From NCBI RefSeq assembly GCF_028622115.1, contig NZ_CP097263.1:9063501-9127500 (forward strand): a stretch of DNA of 64,000 nt, given 5' to 3'. Position numbers and translations under genes: made by a program. The notes under the pieces were generated by a model. It was not told where the DNA came from. It did not search any database and saw only the letters and a list, made by a program, of their open reading frames with translations. This document shows, piece by piece, positions 38,352-46,734 of the stretch. Origin of the DNA: Kutzneria chonburiensis. Lineage in GTDB: Bacteria; Actinomycetota; Actinomycetes; Mycobacteriales; Pseudonocardiaceae. Positions within the stretch are counted from its first letter, which is position 1. Every line of letters starts with the position of its first letter.

Positions 38352-39763
38352 CCGCTGTAGTGGCTGACCTCGCCGGGCGTCCGCGGCACCACGAGCGTGA
38401 ACTCCGCGCCGCCGGGACCGGCCACGTCGATACGGCCGCCGTGCAGGACGGCGTTCTCGTAGGCGATGGCCAGGCCGAGGCCGCTGCCCTCGCTGCGACG
38501 GGAGCGGTCGCCGCGGACGAAGCGGTCGAACACCTTGGCGGCCAACTCGGGTGGCAGGCCGGGGCCGTGGTCGCGGACGATGACGCGGGCCTCGGACGGG
38601 GAGCGGCCGTCGATGGTGACGGTGATCGGCGCGGCGCCGTGGTGCAAGGCGTTGCTGACCAGGTTGCGGACGATGGTGTGCAGCCGGCGGGGATCGCCGA
38701 CCACGACGCCGTCGCCGTCGAGGCGGACCGGGATGTCGGCGGCCACCATCTCCACCACGTCCACGCAGAGTGCTTGCAGGTCAACGGGTTCGGGCCGGAA
38801 CTCGGCGGCGCCGGCGTCGAACCGGGACATCTCCAGCAGGTCGTCGACAAGCGCACTGAGCCGGCGGGACTGGGTGGCGATGAGCTCGGCCGAACGATCG
38901 CGGTCGGGCCCGTCGAGACCGTCACTGGCGGCGATCAGCACGGCCATCGGCGTGCGCAGGTCGTGCGCGACGTCGGCGACGAACTGGCGCTGCTGCTCGT
39001 CCTTGCGGCGCAGCTCCTCGATGGACTCGCCGAGCCGCCGGGCCATGGCGTTGAACTCGCCGGCCAGGTCGGCGAACTCGTCCCGGCCCTGCACCGGCAG
39101 CCGGGTCTCGAGGTCGCCGGTGCCGAGCCGGCGGGCGGCCCCGGCGGCGACCCGGACCCGGCGCTGGATGCGCCGCGCGGCCAGCAGCCCGAGGCCGCTG
39201 CCGACCACGATGACCAGCACGGCGGCGGCGCTGAGCTCCAGCCGGATCTTGGCCAGCTCGTGGTCGACCTGCGCGGTGCTGTAGTACTCGACCAGCAGCA
39301 TGTTCGGCTCGGTCTGCCCGACGAAGACCAGTTGCAGACTGCCCTGGTAGGTGCCCTCGTAATTGATCGGATCGAGCTTCGCCTGCGCCCTCTCGACCTG
39401 CTCCTTGGGGATCACCGCGGGGGTGCCGGCAATCGAGTGGTAGCCGTCACCGTCCAGTGTGGACTGTGGGCCGGTGGCCGGGTTGAGGTTGACGATGGAC
39501 CATTCCAGCGCCAGCCGGCCGTGCAGATAGTCGGCAGCACCGTCCACTTTGGATCCCTCCGGGGCGGCGGCGTGCACCAGCCACTGGTGGATCTGCTGGG
39601 CGTCCGACTGGAAGTCGGCCGACGCGGCCTTCTCGAAGCGGTCCCGGATCTCGTTGAACTGCAACTGGTACGACAGGTAGGCCATGGTGCCGGTGGCGGC
39701 GACCGTGATGGCGACGACCGACAGCACGATCGACGTGCGCAGGCCGGGATGCCAGCGCCTCAC
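38336..39763 (-). CDS. sensor histidine kinase (OmpR-system, CseC-like)
   Basis: Predicted 475 aa. Two membrane helices (about 10-31 and 175-197) flank a 140-residue extracellular sensor domain. HAMP (198-250), H-box ADVAHDLRTPM, N-box NLVSNALHHG, G1 DHGPGLPPEL and G2 GSGLGLAIA are all present. GTG 39763 overlaps the regulator stop as GTGA. Partner of the frameshifted response regulator. The system sits behind a D,D-carboxypeptidase gene, which suggests cell-envelope sensing. Confidence 0.92.
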   Translation of the reverse strand: MRRWHPGLRTSIVLSVVAITVAATGTMAYLSYQLQFNEIRDRFEKAASADFQSDAQQIHQWLVHAAAPEGSKVDGAADYLHGRLALEWSIVNLNPATGPQSTLDGDGYHSIAGTPAVIPKEQVERAQAKLDPINYEGTYQGSLQLVFVGQTEPNMLLVEYYSTAQVDHELAKIRLELSAAAVLVIVVGSGLGLLAARRIQRRVRVAAGAARRLGTGDLETRLPVQGRDEFADLAGEFNAMARRLGESIEELRRKDEQQRQFVADVAHDLRTPMAVLIAASDGLDGPDRDRSAELIATQSRRLSALVDDLLEMSRFDAGAAEFRPEPVDLQALCVDVVEMVAADIPVRLDGDGVVVGDPRRLHTIVRNLVSNALHHGAAPITVTIDGRSPSEARVIVRDHGPGLPPELAAKVFDRFVRGDRSRRSEGSGLGLAIAYENAVLHGGRIDVAGPGGAEFTLVVPRTPGEVSHYSGQLVP

Positions 39764-40448
39764 GGCTTGACCAGGCGGTAGCCGAGCCCCTCGCGGTGCG
39801 CAGCAGCGTCGGGTTGCCCGGGTCCGGCTCGATCTTGGCCCGCAGCCGGGCCACGGCCGCGTCGACCAGCCGCGAGTCGCCGGCGAAACCGTAGTCCCAG
39901 ACCCGCTTGAGCAGCGTCTGCCGGGACAGCACCTGCCCGGCGTGGTCGGCGAACTCCAGCAGCAGCCGCATCTCCGTGGAGGTCAGGTGCAGCTCGTCGC
40001 CGTCCTTCGTGACGATCATGGCCTCGGCGTCGATGGTCAGGTCGCCGAACGTGTGCACGGCGTGCTGTGGCGCCGCGCTGGTCGACGTGCGGCGCAGGAT
40101 GGTCTTCACACGGGCGTCGAGCACCCGCGGCTCGGCCGGCTTGACCACGTAGTCGTCGGCCCCGCCCTCCAGACCCACCACCATGTCCACCGGGTCGCCA
40201 CGGGCGGTCAGCAGCACCACGGGAACCGTCGACCTGGCCCGGATCTTGCGACACACCTCGAAGCCGTCGATACCCGGCAGCATCACGTCCAGCAGCACCA
40301 GGTCGGTCGGCGTGCGCTGCTCGAACAGCTGCTCCAGCGCCAGCTCGCCGGTGTCCGCCACGGTCACCTCGTGGCCCAGCGCGGTCAGCGCCCGGGCCAG
40401 GGCCTCGGCCAGCACGGTGTCGTCCTCGACGAGCAACAGCTGGGCCAC
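39760..40448 (-). pseudogene. OmpR-family response regulator with a one-base frameshift (CseB-like)
   Basis: Starts at GTG 40448 after AAGGAGG and reads VAQLLLVEDDTVLAEALARAL, with phospho-acceptor region LVLLDVMLPGIDGFEV and EGGADDYVVKPAEPRVLDAR as in CseB-type regulators. The winged helix is normal up to NPTLLRTARG; then the frame shifts. Adding one G to the G4 run (plus-strand CCCC 39787-39790) restores ARGLGYRLVKP and a stop that overlaps the kinase start (229 aa). Unrepaired, translation would run to 39447 inside the kinase gene and lose the recognition wing. Sequencing error is as likely as real decay. Confidence 0.85.
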
Positions 40449-40477
40449 CGTGCCTCCTTCGTTCGGATACACAGTGG

Positions 40478-41002
40478 TTAGCACGAACGGCGTACCGGCG
40501 CTGCGCCGGGATGCGGCTGGCGGGCCGGCGGCGTGGCGCACAGCTCGAAGTGCCAGGGCTCGTTGTCGTAGCGGCGGTACAGGTTGTGCCTGCCCCCGTT
40601 GCGCTCCAGCCAGGCCGCGCCCTCGCACGGGCGGACGTCCAGCGCCAGGCCCTGCACGTGGCTGGACTCGTGCGGCGGCAGCACCCACTTGCGGGCCTCG
40701 TGGTGCGAGCCGGTTCCGCGCACCGCCTCCTTGTACAGCCGGTACTGCTCGGCCGCGTCCCGATGACCCGAGGTCAGCCCGATCAGCTGGCCGTCCCGCC
40801 AGAACGCCTCGGTGCGCGCCGTCTCGAAGGCACACCGCGTCGCCGGGTGCAGGCCGGCCAGCGACTCGCGCGGGAACCGCAGGCCCAGCGCCCACTGGGC
40901 GGCGTGATGACGGCCCGCGCCCCGGTGCCGCAGCGCCACCACCGGCAGGAACACGCGAGCCAGTGCCTTGGTCGCGACTTCGAGCAGGATCGTTCGGGTC
41001 AT
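40478..41002 (-). CDS. VanY-type D-alanyl-D-alanine carboxypeptidase (M15B)
   Basis: Predicted 174 aa from ATG 41002; GTG 41023 would add seven residues. A hydrophobic N-terminal stretch (about 5-24) may anchor or export it. M15 zinc motifs: SGHRDAAEQYRLY, SSHVQGLALDVRP (His and Asp ligands) and EPWHFEL (catalytic Glu, His ligand). Trims D-Ala from peptidoglycan stem peptides. Its stop is 29 nt before the response regulator start, so it likely leads a vanY-regulator-kinase operon. vanHAX genes are absent, so glycopeptide resistance is not implied. Confidence 0.88.
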   Translation of the reverse strand: MTRTILLEVATKALARVFLPVVALRHRGAGRHHAAQWALGLRFPRESLAGLHPATRCAFETARTEAFWRDGQLIGLTSGHRDAAEQYRLYKEAVRGTGSHHEARKWVLPPHESSHVQGLALDVRPCEGAAWLERNGGRHNLYRRYDNEPWHFELCATPPARQPHPGAAPVRRSC

Positions 41003-41086
41003 ACGGACAATCGTGGCCAGCACGTGTGCTGGCTCCGACTTAGGAGTGTCACGGCTGTGTGACAGTCCTCGGCGGCCGCTGCCCGG

Positions 41087-41254
41087 TCAGGCGCTGTAGC
41101 GGATCATCCACTCGGTGTCCGGGTCGACGCCGGTGAACTCGAACCGCTCCGGCGGCACGATCTCCACCGTGTGGTCGGCCGGCACGCGCGCCGGCAGCGT
41201 GCCGAAGCGCTCGCGGCGGACGGCGGCGGCTTCGGTGTCGGTGAGCTCAGCCAT
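41087..41254 (-). CDS. 55-aa small protein coupled to the AraC gene
   Basis: Short gene starting at ATG 41254 inside the end of the AraC gene (8-nt overlap) behind an excellent ribosome site GGGAGGC. Product begins MAELTDTEAAAVRRERFGTL, continues with PARVPADHTVEIVPPERFEF and ends DPDTEWMIRYSA. Acidic and Pro-containing, no membrane segment. No family recognised. Coupled expression with the AraC regulator is the only context. Confidence 0.65.
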   Translation of the reverse strand: MAELTDTEAAAVRRERFGTLPARVPADHTVEIVPPERFEFTGVDPDTEWMIRYSA

Positions 41255-42239
41255 GACTGCCTCCCTGTTTCCCCGCCGGCCGGAACTTGGCCCGGTAGCC
41301 CCGGGCCGAGATGCCGACGTGCCTGGTGAAGTTGCGGCGAAGGGACTCCGGCGAGCCGAAGCCCACCATCACCGCGATGTCGGCCACCGCGTGGTCGGTG
41401 GTCTCGAGCAGGGTCTTGGCCCGGGCCACCCGTTCCCGGGCGACCCAGTCGAAGATGCTCGTGCCGGTGGCCTGGCGGAACTTGCGCACCAGACTCCGTT
41501 CGCTCACGTGGGCCCGTGCCGCCAGCTGGTTCAACGTGAGCGGCTGGTGCACGTGTTCCCGCAGCCAGCTGAGAAAATCCGGCATCAGCCGGCCGCTCGG
41601 GTCCCGGGTGGACGGGTCGCGGTGCGGCGCGATCAGCAGCCGGCCGATCGCTTCCGCGTAGGCGTCGCCGATGTCCAGCGACAGCAGGTGCAGCGCGATG
41701 TCCGCTGTGGACAGTGCGCCGCCGCACGTGTGGATGTTGCCGTCGTCCACGAAGACGCGGTCGATTTCCAGCTGGGTGAAGGGAAACTCCTGGCGGAAGG
41801 CCGCGGAGTAGAGCCAGTGGGTGGTCGCCCGGCGGCCGTCGAGCACACCGGCACGACCGAGCAGGAACGTGCCGCCGCACAGCCCGACCATCCGTGCGCC
41901 GCCGTGGAAAGCGGCCCGCAGCAAGGACAACAGCACTCGGCTGCGTGGCGCGAACGGGTTCTCGACGCTGGGCACCAGCACCGTGTCGGCGGTGAGCAGA
42001 GCGTCCATCGGGGCCAGGTCGCCCAGGTCGACGCCGCCGGGTAACGGCTGCCGGCGGCGCTCGCCGCACAGCACCACCTGGTAGCGCCCGGTCAGGTCGC
42101 CGGCGCCGGGGAACGGGCGGCGGCCAAACACCTGCTGCACCACGGCCACCTCCAGCGGCACCGAGTCCGGCAGCACCGGCACCGCGATCACGTGCCGGTC
42201 GCGGCCACGGGACAGCGGCGGTGACTTGACGGGGTGCAT
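41247..42239 (-). CDS. GlxA-type AraC regulator (DJ-1/PfpI plus AraC HTH)
   Basis: Predicted 330 aa. N-terminal DJ-1/PfpI-like domain (about 15-190: VIAVPVLPDSVPLEVAVVQQ, GLCGGTFLLGRAGVLDGRRATTHW) and a C-terminal AraC double HTH (LTLNQLAARAHVSERSLVRKF, DHAVADIAVMVGFGSPESLRRNFTRHVG). The nucleophile-elbow Cys (LCGG) is kept, as in many GlxA proteins without enzyme activity. Start ATG 42239, four bases after the DinB stop. Member of a DinB-AraC-small protein unit. Confidence 0.9.
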   Translation of the reverse strand: MHPVKSPPLSRGRDRHVIAVPVLPDSVPLEVAVVQQVFGRRPFPGAGDLTGRYQVVLCGERRRQPLPGGVDLGDLAPMDALLTADTVLVPSVENPFAPRSRVLLSLLRAAFHGGARMVGLCGGTFLLGRAGVLDGRRATTHWLYSAAFRQEFPFTQLEIDRVFVDDGNIHTCGGALSTADIALHLLSLDIGDAYAEAIGRLLIAPHRDPSTRDPSGRLMPDFLSWLREHVHQPLTLNQLAARAHVSERSLVRKFRQATGTSIFDWVARERVARAKTLLETTDHAVADIAVMVGFGSPESLRRNFTRHVGISARGYRAKFRPAGKQGGSHG

Positions 42240-42243
42240 CGGC

Positions 42244-42654
42244 TCAGGCCGCGGCGACGAGGGCGTCGCGCATGATCTGGAGCTGGCCGTGGTGCTGGAC
42301 GACGTCGGTGTAGACGTGCAGCAGCGCGCCGGCCGTGTCGGTGTCCTCGCGGGCCGCGGCGACATCCTTGGCCAGCTGGGCCACGGTCTCGTGGACCCGG
42401 TCGAGCAGCGGCGCGACCGGCCCGGATGCGGTGAACTCGGCGTCCCGGTCGCGGTGGGCCGGGCGGCCGGAGACGACCTCGCCGACCCAGTAGCCGATCG
42501 CGCCGAGGCTGTGGTTGAGCACCGCGTACGGCGTGTTCGCGCCGGGCAGCGACATGCGGTGGTTGGCCCGGTCGTCGCCCAGCTCGGCGACGATGTCGGC
42601 CATTCCGTTGAGCGCGTTGGCGAAGAAGTCGAGGTACTGCTCCCGTGTGAACAC
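42244..42654 (-). CDS. DinB/DUF664-family four-helix protein
   Basis: Predicted 136 aa. Four-helix DinB fold with conserved histidines in LNHSLGAIGYWVGE and HVYTDVVQHHGQLQIMRDAL, which normally bind a divalent metal. GTG 42654 follows GGAG and was preferred over longer starts. Possible thiol-transferase or stress function; not assignable. Upstream of the AraC gene, and divergent from a CGNR gene across three operators. Confidence 0.85.
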   Translation of the reverse strand: MFTREQYLDFFANALNGMADIVAELGDDRANHRMSLPGANTPYAVLNHSLGAIGYWVGEVVSGRPAHRDRDAEFTASGPVAPLLDRVHETVAQLAKDVAAAREDTDTAGALLHVYTDVVQHHGQLQIMRDALVAAA

Positions 42655-42669
42655 TGACGTCTCCAGTCG

Positions 42670-42769
42670 GCACCGGTCGGACCGGTGCTGGATTCGCCTG
42701 CGACTATTACGCACCGGTTAGAACGGTGCGCAGCATTGCACGGCGTCCGCGCACCTGTCAAACTGGTGC
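42670..42769. promoter_or_regulatory. three helically phased 19-bp operators
   Basis: GCACCGGTCGGACCGGTGC (42670-42688), GCACCGGTTAGAACGGTGC (42711-42729) and GCACCTGTCAAACTGGTGC (42751-42769) share the consensus GCACCnGTnnnACnGGTGC. Centre-to-centre spacing is 41 and 40 bp, about four helical turns, so bound dimers would lie on one DNA face. The third copy ends two bases before the CGNR gene's ATG. Probably bound by that CGNR protein and controlling dinB-araC as well. Confidence 0.8.
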
Positions 42770-42771
42770 GC

Positions 42772-43329
42772 ATGGTTCACCGCTTCCCGTGCGACCACCC
42801 GGCGCTCGACTTCGTCGGCACCCTCCGCGGCCGCCGCAACGACGACCCGCTGGAGATGCTCGACCGGCCCGCCGCCCTCGACGCCTGGTACCGGGAGTCC
42901 AAGACCTTCGACGCCGGTCCGCCGGCCGGTCCGAACGACCTGATCGACGCGATCGCCCTGCGTGAGGCCATTTACGCCCTGGTCGCGACCCGTCTGTTCG
43001 GCGAACCCCGGCGCCCGGCCGACGTCGACCTGCTCAACGAGTTCGCCCGCTCGGCCCCGGTCGCCCCGCAGCTGACGCCGGCCGGCCGGCACATCGACGC
43101 CACCCCCGCGCAAGCGCTTGCCACCGTCGCCCGGGCGGCCGTCGACCTGCTCGGCGGTCCGGACGTCGAGCTGCTCAAGGAGTGCCAGCGGCCCGAGTGC
43201 AACCAGGTCTTCATCGACCGCTCCCGCGGTTTCCGCCGGGAATGGTGCTCGATGACGACGTGTGGAAACAAGGTGAAAGGCGCGACCTATCGCGCCCGGC
43301 AACGCGGGAATCTGGCCCCGGCGACCTGA
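42772..43329 (+). CDS. CGNR zinc-finger regulator (ABATE domain)
   Basis: Predicted 185 aa. N-terminal ABATE-type domain (HRFPCDHPALDFVGTLRGRR, then helical part) and a C-terminal CGNR zinc finger with the four-Cys pattern CQRPECNQVF...REWCSMTTCGNKVKGATYRARQR. CGNR proteins are one-component transcription factors. ATG 42772 chosen because it lies directly after the third operator and the conserved HPALDF motif follows. Confidence 0.9.
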   Translation: MVHRFPCDHPALDFVGTLRGRRNDDPLEMLDRPAALDAWYRESKTFDAGPPAGPNDLIDAIALREAIYALVATRLFGEPRRPADVDLLNEFARSAPVAPQLTPAGRHIDATPAQALATVARAAVDLLGGPDVELLKECQRPECNQVFIDRSRGFRREWCSMTTCGNKVKGATYRARQRGNLAPAT

Positions 43330-43410
43330 CCGGAACGGCCGCGCGGGTCACCGTGTGCGGCAATGCCGAAGTCGGCGCGTCGGCGGTCGGCGGCCAGTAG
43401 GGTGCACCCC

Positions 43411-43845
43411 ATGGCGTCCGTACGACAGGTTCAGATCACTTTCGACTGCGCAGACCCCGAGCGTGTGGCTCGCTTCTGGTGCGAGGTGCTGGGGTACGTC
43501 GTGCCGCCGCCGCCCGCGGGCTTCGACAGCTGGGCCGATTTCGACAAATCGCTGCCGGCCGAGCATCAGGGGTCGGCGTTCGCCTGCAACGACCCGGACA
43601 AGGTCGGTCCGCGGCTCTACTTCCAGCACGTGCCCGAGGGCAAGACCGCCAAGAACCGGGTGCACATCGACGTCCGCGCCGCCCCGGGGCTGACCGGGGC
43701 CGAGCGCCTCGCCGCACTCGAGGCCGAGCGCGACCGGCTCGTCGCCATCGGCGCGACCTGCACGCAGGTGCTGGTGTCCGACGACCTCAACGAGTCGTGC
43801 ATCAACATGCTGGACATCGAGGGCAACGAGTTCTGCCTCGACTGA
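43411..43845 (+). CDS. VOC (glyoxalase-like) family protein
   Basis: Predicted 144 aa. Two beta-alpha-beta-beta-beta units: VRQVQITFDCADPERVARFW at the start and RVHIDVRAAP, then LDIEGNEFCLD at the end, as in Glyoxalase_6-type proteins annotated for antibiotic binding or dioxygenase roles. ATG 43411 preferred (GTG 43405 alternative). No metal ligand set can be fixed. Follows the CGNR gene by 81 nt on the same strand. Confidence 0.85.
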   Translation: MASVRQVQITFDCADPERVARFWCEVLGYVVPPPPAGFDSWADFDKSLPAEHQGSAFACNDPDKVGPRLYFQHVPEGKTAKNRVHIDVRAAPGLTGAERLAALEAERDRLVAIGATCTQVLVSDDLNESCINMLDIEGNEFCLD

Positions 43846-44262
43846 TCAGTTGCCGGTGGCCAGCCTGGCCAGTTCGGCGTCGAAGTCGACGTGGTCCCAC
43901 TCGGTGCCGGGCGGGACCTGCTCGTAGCTCAGGTCGAGGAAGGCCGCCAGCTCCTCGGCCGAGGTCTCCATGACGGCCGCCCCGTCCGGCGTGGTCAGCA
44001 CCAGCAGCACGGTGTCCGAGTCGACCACCGGGTTGACGTGCAGGTCGCCGTCGCCGGTCGGCGCGAGCAGGCCGTCGGCCAGCAGGTCACGGGCGAAGAT
44101 CCAGTCGATGTCGCCCTGGCCGTGGTGGAAGGTCGCGGTCACCGCGTACGGGTCGGTGGGGTCGTAGCGCAGTTCGGTGGGCACCGGGACGGGGCCGCCG
44201 AGCATGCCCCGCAGACCCACGGTGATGCCGACCTCGACGGTGACGGGTGCTGCGTTGTTCAT
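43846..44262 (-). CDS. SsgA-like protein (SALP) of sporulation/cell division
   Basis: Predicted 138 aa. Clear SsgA/SsgB family: ELRYDPTDPYAVTATFHHG, IDWIFARDLLADGLLAPTGDGD and a C-terminal acidic helix EELAAFLDLSYEQVPPGTE. Family members position FtsZ or control septum peptidoglycan in sporulating actinomycetes. ATG 44262 has GGAAGGA upstream. Convergent with the VOC gene, stops adjacent (43845/43846). Confidence 0.93.
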   Translation of the reverse strand: MNNAAPVTVEVGITVGLRGMLGGPVPVPTELRYDPTDPYAVTATFHHGQGDIDWIFARDLLADGLLAPTGDGDLHVNPVVDSDTVLLVLTTPDGAAVMETSAEELAAFLDLSYEQVPPGTEWDHVDFDAELARLATGN

Positions 44263-44419
44263 GGCCGTGGTTCCTTCCGCTCGTGGGCCTCTGGTGGTGA
44301 GACGTCCCAGGCGGGCGGACGGAACGCGAGTGCGCTTCAAATCACGCGTCGGAGTGAGAGCTGGGTCTCGCTTGTCGACCCTGGGTGACGGCGTGACGGC
44401 GGTGGGTGATGGGCCGAGG

Positions 44420-45205
44420 TCAGCCGGTCGGACGACTGTCCGCCGGGCTGAACGCGTAGCGGGGCGCCCAGGCGGCCAGCACCGAGGCGGCGAAGGTGGC
44501 GTCGGCCTGCCGGGTCAGCAGGTGGTCGGCGCCGTCGATGGCGATGAACGACTTGGGGTGCCGCGCGGTGTCGAAGATCCGCCGGGCGTGGTCGACACCG
44601 ACCAGCTCGTCCACCGGCGAGTGCATCACCAGCAGCGCGGCGTCCAGCTCGGCGATGCACCTGGCCTGCGGCTGGGCCGCCACATCGGCCAGGAAACTGG
44701 CCCGCACGCGGAACTTCCGCCCGCCCAGCACCACATCGGCCTCGCCGTCGCGCTCGATGTCGTCGCGCCGGTCGCCCAGCAGGTGCAGCACGTGCTCGGG
44801 GTCGGCCGGCGCGCCGATCGTCGCCACCGCCCGCGCCTCGGGAATCCGGTGCCGCGCGGCCAACACCGCCGCCCCGCCGAGCGAATGCCCGATCAGCAGC
44901 GTCGGGGCCGCGTACGTGGTCCGCAGGTGATCGGCGGCCAGCACGAGATCCTCGATGTTGGACGAGAAGTCGGTGTTGCCGAAGTCGCCACCGGAGCCGC
45001 CGAGACCGGTGAAGTCGAAGCGCAGCACCGCGATGTCGTACGCGGTGAGCGCCTTGCAGATCCGGGACGCCGCCAGCACGTCCTTGCTGCACGTGAAGCA
45101 GTGCGCGAACAGCGCGTAGGCACAGGGCGTGTCGTCCGGCAGCTCCAGCCGGGCCGCGAGCGGCGTCCCCTGCGACCCGGTGAACTCGGTCTTCGCACTG
45201 TGCAT
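44420..45205 (-). CDS. alpha/beta hydrolase
   Basis: Predicted 261 aa. Nucleophile elbow GHSLGGAAVL, oxyanion region AHCFTCSKD, acid region MHSPVDELVGVDHARR and catalytic His in DGADHLLTR, a serine-hydrolase triad order. Resembles esterase-like hydrolases of OsmC-linked type. Substrate unknown. ATG 45205 is three bases after the CGNR gene stop, so the two form an operon. Confidence 0.88.
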   Translation of the reverse strand: MHSAKTEFTGSQGTPLAARLELPDDTPCAYALFAHCFTCSKDVLAASRICKALTAYDIAVLRFDFTGLGGSGGDFGNTDFSSNIEDLVLAADHLRTTYAAPTLLIGHSLGGAAVLAARHRIPEARAVATIGAPADPEHVLHLLGDRRDDIERDGEADVVLGGRKFRVRASFLADVAAQPQARCIAELDAALLVMHSPVDELVGVDHARRIFDTARHPKSFIAIDGADHLLTRQADATFAASVLAAWAPRYAFSPADSRPTG

Positions 45206-45208
45206 CGG

Positions 45209-45697
45209 TCAGTCCTGACGGTGGCGCTGGTAGTGGCGGGCCACCCGCGCCCGGTTTCCGCAGTTGGGCGAGCACCACTCGCGGCGCGTGTGTTCCTTGA
45301 CGAAGTACAGCACGCAGTTCGGCGCGAGACAGGCGCGCAGCCGGCCGCGCTCCGGGCCGGCAAGCAATTCGACCCCCAAGGTCGCGATCACCCCGGCCAC
45401 GGGTCCGTGCAGCGTGCGTTCCGGCGGGCCGTCGGCCGGCCAGGACAGTCGGGTAACGGCCTGCTCGGCCAGCACATTGACGGTGGCCAGCGCCGCCACG
45501 CGCGACATCGGATCCAGCGGTTGGCGAGGATCGTCGGTGGCGTCGGCCGCCAGCCGGCGCAGCGCGCGGCGCAGGGTGCGCAGCTGCTCAAGGTCGACCG
45601 GCCCGTCCAGGCCAGCCGCCGTCGGCCAGTCGCCGTCGAGGACGTCGGCGTCGGGGCGGATCGTGTTCATCAGCTCAACCGGCAGTGGTTCCGGCAC
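45209..45697 (-). CDS. CGNR zinc-finger regulator, second copy
   Basis: Predicted 162 aa. ABATE-like N-terminal domain (LEQLRTLRRALRRLA) and C-terminal CGNR finger CLAPNCVLYFVKEHTRREWCSPNCGNRARVARHY (split here by Cys positions, four Cys in total). GTG 45697. Upstream gene of the hydrolase operon, so likely its regulator, and divergent from the epimerase gene. Confidence 0.9.
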   Translation of the reverse strand: MPEPLPVELMNTIRPDADVLDGDWPTAAGLDGPVDLEQLRTLRRALRRLAADATDDPRQPLDPMSRVAALATVNVLAEQAVTRLSWPADGPPERTLHGPVAGVIATLGVELLAGPERGRLRACLAPNCVLYFVKEHTRREWCSPNCGNRARVARHYQRHRQD

Positions 45698-45789
45698 TCG
45701 GTGAACCTAGCACACCGCTAATGGAACGACCGGATGCTAACCATTTGGCCCCTGTCGGTGGTCGCCGGTCACGAGCACAATCGGCTGCC

Positions 45790-46719
45790 ATGCAGGTGCT
45801 GGTCACAGGGGCTTTCGGCAACATCGGTTCGAGCGCCGCCGCGCAGCTTCGCGCGCAGGGTCATGAGGTGCGGCTGTTGGACGTGCCGACCAGGGCCAAT
45901 CTCCGTCGCGCCCAGGGCTGCTCCGATGTCGTGTGGGCCGACATCCGCGATGCCGACGCCGTGCAGCGGGCCGTCCGTGACCAGGACGTCGTCGTGCACC
46001 TGGCCGGCTTGATCCCGCCCCAGGTGGCCGAGAACCCGGAGCTCGCCCGTGCGGTGAACGTCGGCGGCACCGAGAACGTGCTCGAAGCCGTTGCCCGCCA
46101 CCGCTCCCGCATCATCTTCGCGTCCACTTTGGACGTCTACGGCCACACCCAGCACCTTGCCCCGCCACGTCGCGTCGACGAGCCCACCGCGCCGACCGAC
46201 GAGTACTCCGGTCACAAGATCCGTTGCGAGGAGCTGGTCCGCCGGTCGTCACAACCGTGGGCCATCTACCGCTTCGGCGACGTCCCGCCCAACGAGACCC
46301 GCCGCCCGCACCCCATCATGTTCGCCATTCCCCTCGACAACCGCATCGAGCTCGTGCACCGCGACGACGCCGGCCTCGCCGTCGCCAACGGCGTCACCGC
46401 CGACATCTGGGGCCGCACCTGGCTCATCGGCGGCGGCGCCGGCTGCCAGGTCCGCTACCGCGACATGCTCGGCCGCGCCCTCGACGCCTTCGGCCTCGGT
46501 GCCCTCCCCGAGTCCGCTTTCAGCACCGACCCCTATTGCACCGACTGGCTCGACACCGCCGAGAGCCAGCGGGTCCTCCAGTTCCAGCGGCACTCCTTCG
46601 AGGACATCATGTCCTACGTCGTCGAGTACTCCCGTCCGCCACTGGCCGCCCGCCTCGTGCTGCCCCTGGTCCGTCCTTTGGCCCGCCGTCACATCCTCAA
46701 GCTCTCCCCGCACTTCTAG
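45790..46719 (+). CDS. NAD-dependent epimerase/dehydratase (extended SDR)
   Basis: Predicted 309 aa. Rossmann glycine motif MQVLVTGAFGNIGSSAAAQL and active-site EYSGHKIRCEELV (YxxxK), with ASTLDVYGH supplying the Ser/Thr position. Probably acts on a nucleotide sugar or a related alcohol. The substrate cannot be read. ATG 45790 preferred over an upstream GTG. The 3' end codes an Arg-rich tail (RPLARRHILKLSPHF). Confidence 0.88.
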   Translation: MQVLVTGAFGNIGSSAAAQLRAQGHEVRLLDVPTRANLRRAQGCSDVVWADIRDADAVQRAVRDQDVVVHLAGLIPPQVAENPELARAVNVGGTENVLEAVARHRSRIIFASTLDVYGHTQHLAPPRRVDEPTAPTDEYSGHKIRCEELVRRSSQPWAIYRFGDVPPNETRRPHPIMFAIPLDNRIELVHRDDAGLAVANGVTADIWGRTWLIGGGAGCQVRYRDMLGRALDAFGLGALPESAFSTDPYCTDWLDTAESQRVLQFQRHSFEDIMSYVVEYSRPPLAARLVLPLVRPLARRHILKLSPHF

Positions 46720-46734
46720 CTGCGCACCAGGTGG

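Noticed and set aside
40478-41002. Glycopeptide-resistance (van) cluster
   Set aside because: Only a VanY-type peptidase and a CseBC-like two-component system are present. vanH, vanA and vanX are missing.
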